Assembly (NCBI GenBank): GCA_001803565.1
Contig: MHDQ01000108.1
Span: forward strand, 1 to 6,777
DNA from: Nitrospinae bacterium RIFCSPLOWO2_12_FULL_45_22
GTDB lineage: Bacteria > 2-12-FULL-45-22
Direction of reading: 5' to 3'
Length of the DNA: 6,777 nt
Below, piece after piece: positions 6,359 through 6,777 of this stretch. The translations under genes were made by a program, and so were the position numbers. The stretch's first letter is position 1, and each line of letters opens with the position of its first letter. The notes under the pieces are model-generated. The model worked only from the letters and a program-made list of their open reading frames with translations, was not told where the DNA came from and did no database searches.

Positions 6359-6367
6359 TATACCCTT

Positions 6368-6383
6368 CTAGCAAGACTGCTAG
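6368..6383 (+). promoter_or_regulatory. Short hairpin or operator near the start of the downstream transcript
   Basis: CTAGCA (6368-6373) and TGCTAG (6378-6383) form a perfect 6-bp inverted repeat around the loop AGAC. It begins just after the predicted transcription start. It could be a 5' stabilising hairpin or a repressor site. No T-run follows, so it is not a convincing terminator for the lut genes. Confidence 0.4.
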
Positions 6384-6439
6384 CACAATTTCAACACCAT
6401 CTCTTATGAAAAATGCTGATAGGCAAGGAGGGAGATAGA

Positions 6440-6777
6440 TTGCGCCTCATAAAAACAGTCCTATTTTGTGCCCTTATTTTTCATATCTTATGGAGTGAGA
6501 GCCCGCCGGTAGCCAGGTCTCAGGAACCGATTAACAATACCAGGCTCTGGGTTTTCAAAAGCCAACGGGAGTTATGGTTAATAAAAGGCGGAAAAGTAAA
6601 GAAGGTGTATCACATCTCCCTGGGAAGAAACTCTAAAGGGCCAAAGCTGCATAAAGGAGATAACCGCACCCCGGAAGGGGAATATTTTATCTCAGAGAAA
6701 AAGATAAACACACCCTTTCACCGCTTTCTAGCCCTGAGTTATCCCAATATAACGGATGCTGACCAGGCATTAGAAAG
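6440..6777 (+). CDS. L,D-transpeptidase (YkuD/ErfK family), 5' part, runs off window
   Basis: The visible 112 codons encode the N-terminal part of an exported cell-wall enzyme that cross-links or modifies peptidoglycan. Residues 1-5 are basic (MRLIK), followed by a hydrophobic stretch (VLFCALIFHILW, 7-18), forming a signal peptide or membrane anchor. The single Cys10 does not fit a lipoprotein box. After a short linker the YkuD domain begins at about residue 35 (RLWVFKSQRELWLIKGGK), continues with YHISLGRNSKGPKLHKGDN (57-75), and then RTPEGEYFI (76-84), the family's characteristic early motif. The catalytic His/Cys region lies beyond the window and cannot be checked. The start is TTG at 6440, chosen because AAGGAGG (6425-6431) sits 8 nt upstream and it gives a proper signal sequence. 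It has its own promoter at 6331-6358, so it is probably not part of the lut transcript and has no evident metabolic link to it. Confidence 0.88.
   Translation, partial: MRLIKTVLFCALIFHILWSESPPVARSQEPINNTRLWVFKSQRELWLIKGGKVKKVYHISLGRNSKGPKLHKGDNRTPEGEYFISEKKINTPFHRFLALSYPNITDADQALE

Noticed and set aside
6406-6438. Ten-codon reading frame MKNADRQGGR as a leader peptide for the L,D-transpeptidase gene
   Set aside because: It has no ribosome site of its own and its codons cover the ribosome site of the real gene; the composition shows no regulatory run of one amino acid.

Overview
The window carries a single-direction (+ strand) block of metabolic genes: an acyl-CoA dehydrogenase (219-1367), an AMP-forming acetyl-CoA synthetase (1471-3381), the three-subunit iron-sulfur lactate-oxidation complex LutA-LutB-LutC (3398-6317), and the 5' part of an exported L,D-transpeptidase gene (6440 to the window end). 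Shine-Dalgarno sites are mostly purine-rich and strong, one gene starts with TTG, and the promoter near 6331-6358 is close to the sigma-A consensus. The protein content also fits an anaerobic or facultative Gram-positive of the Firmicutes (Clostridia-like). That assignment is an inference from style and gene content, not a match to a named genome.

Layout. Positions 1-218 are a non-coding leader. It holds a 14-bp palindrome, degenerate tandem repeats built on GGACATT that look like the scar of a transposon end, a TATAAT hexamer, and a 9+9 bp palindrome just downstream of it that could be an operator for the first gene. The acyl-CoA dehydrogenase follows. It lacks the usual catalytic glutamate near its C-terminus (Ala363 instead) but has a glutamate (Glu241) where isovaleryl-CoA and long-chain acyl-CoA dehydrogenases place theirs. 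A 103-nt gap with interlocking inverted repeats precedes the acetyl-CoA synthetase. In hand-counted lines that gene is clearly more AT-rich (about 38% G+C) than the lut genes (about 58%). LutA begins 16 nt after the synthetase stop codon, LutB follows after 48 nt, and LutB and LutC overlap by 17 nt, so acs-lutA-lutB-lutC is probably one transcription unit. The L,D-transpeptidase has its own promoter and is probably a separate unit.

How the genes may work together. LutABC oxidises L-lactate to pyruvate. The synthetase activates acetate, and possibly propionate, to the acyl-CoA. The dehydrogenase oxidises a short acyl-CoA with electrons passed to an electron-transfer flavoprotein. Together they could form a small-organic-acid oxidation module. 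One speculative reading is propionate to propionyl-CoA to acryloyl-CoA, then by steps not in the window to lactate and pyruvate.

The most unusual item is a dispersed palindromic repeat. One copy sits between lutA and lutB. A second, extended by another hairpin unit, lies inside the lutC reading frame, where it encodes about 19 residues without breaking the protein. I see no CRISPR array, tRNA, rRNA, complete insertion sequence or convincing intrinsic terminator.
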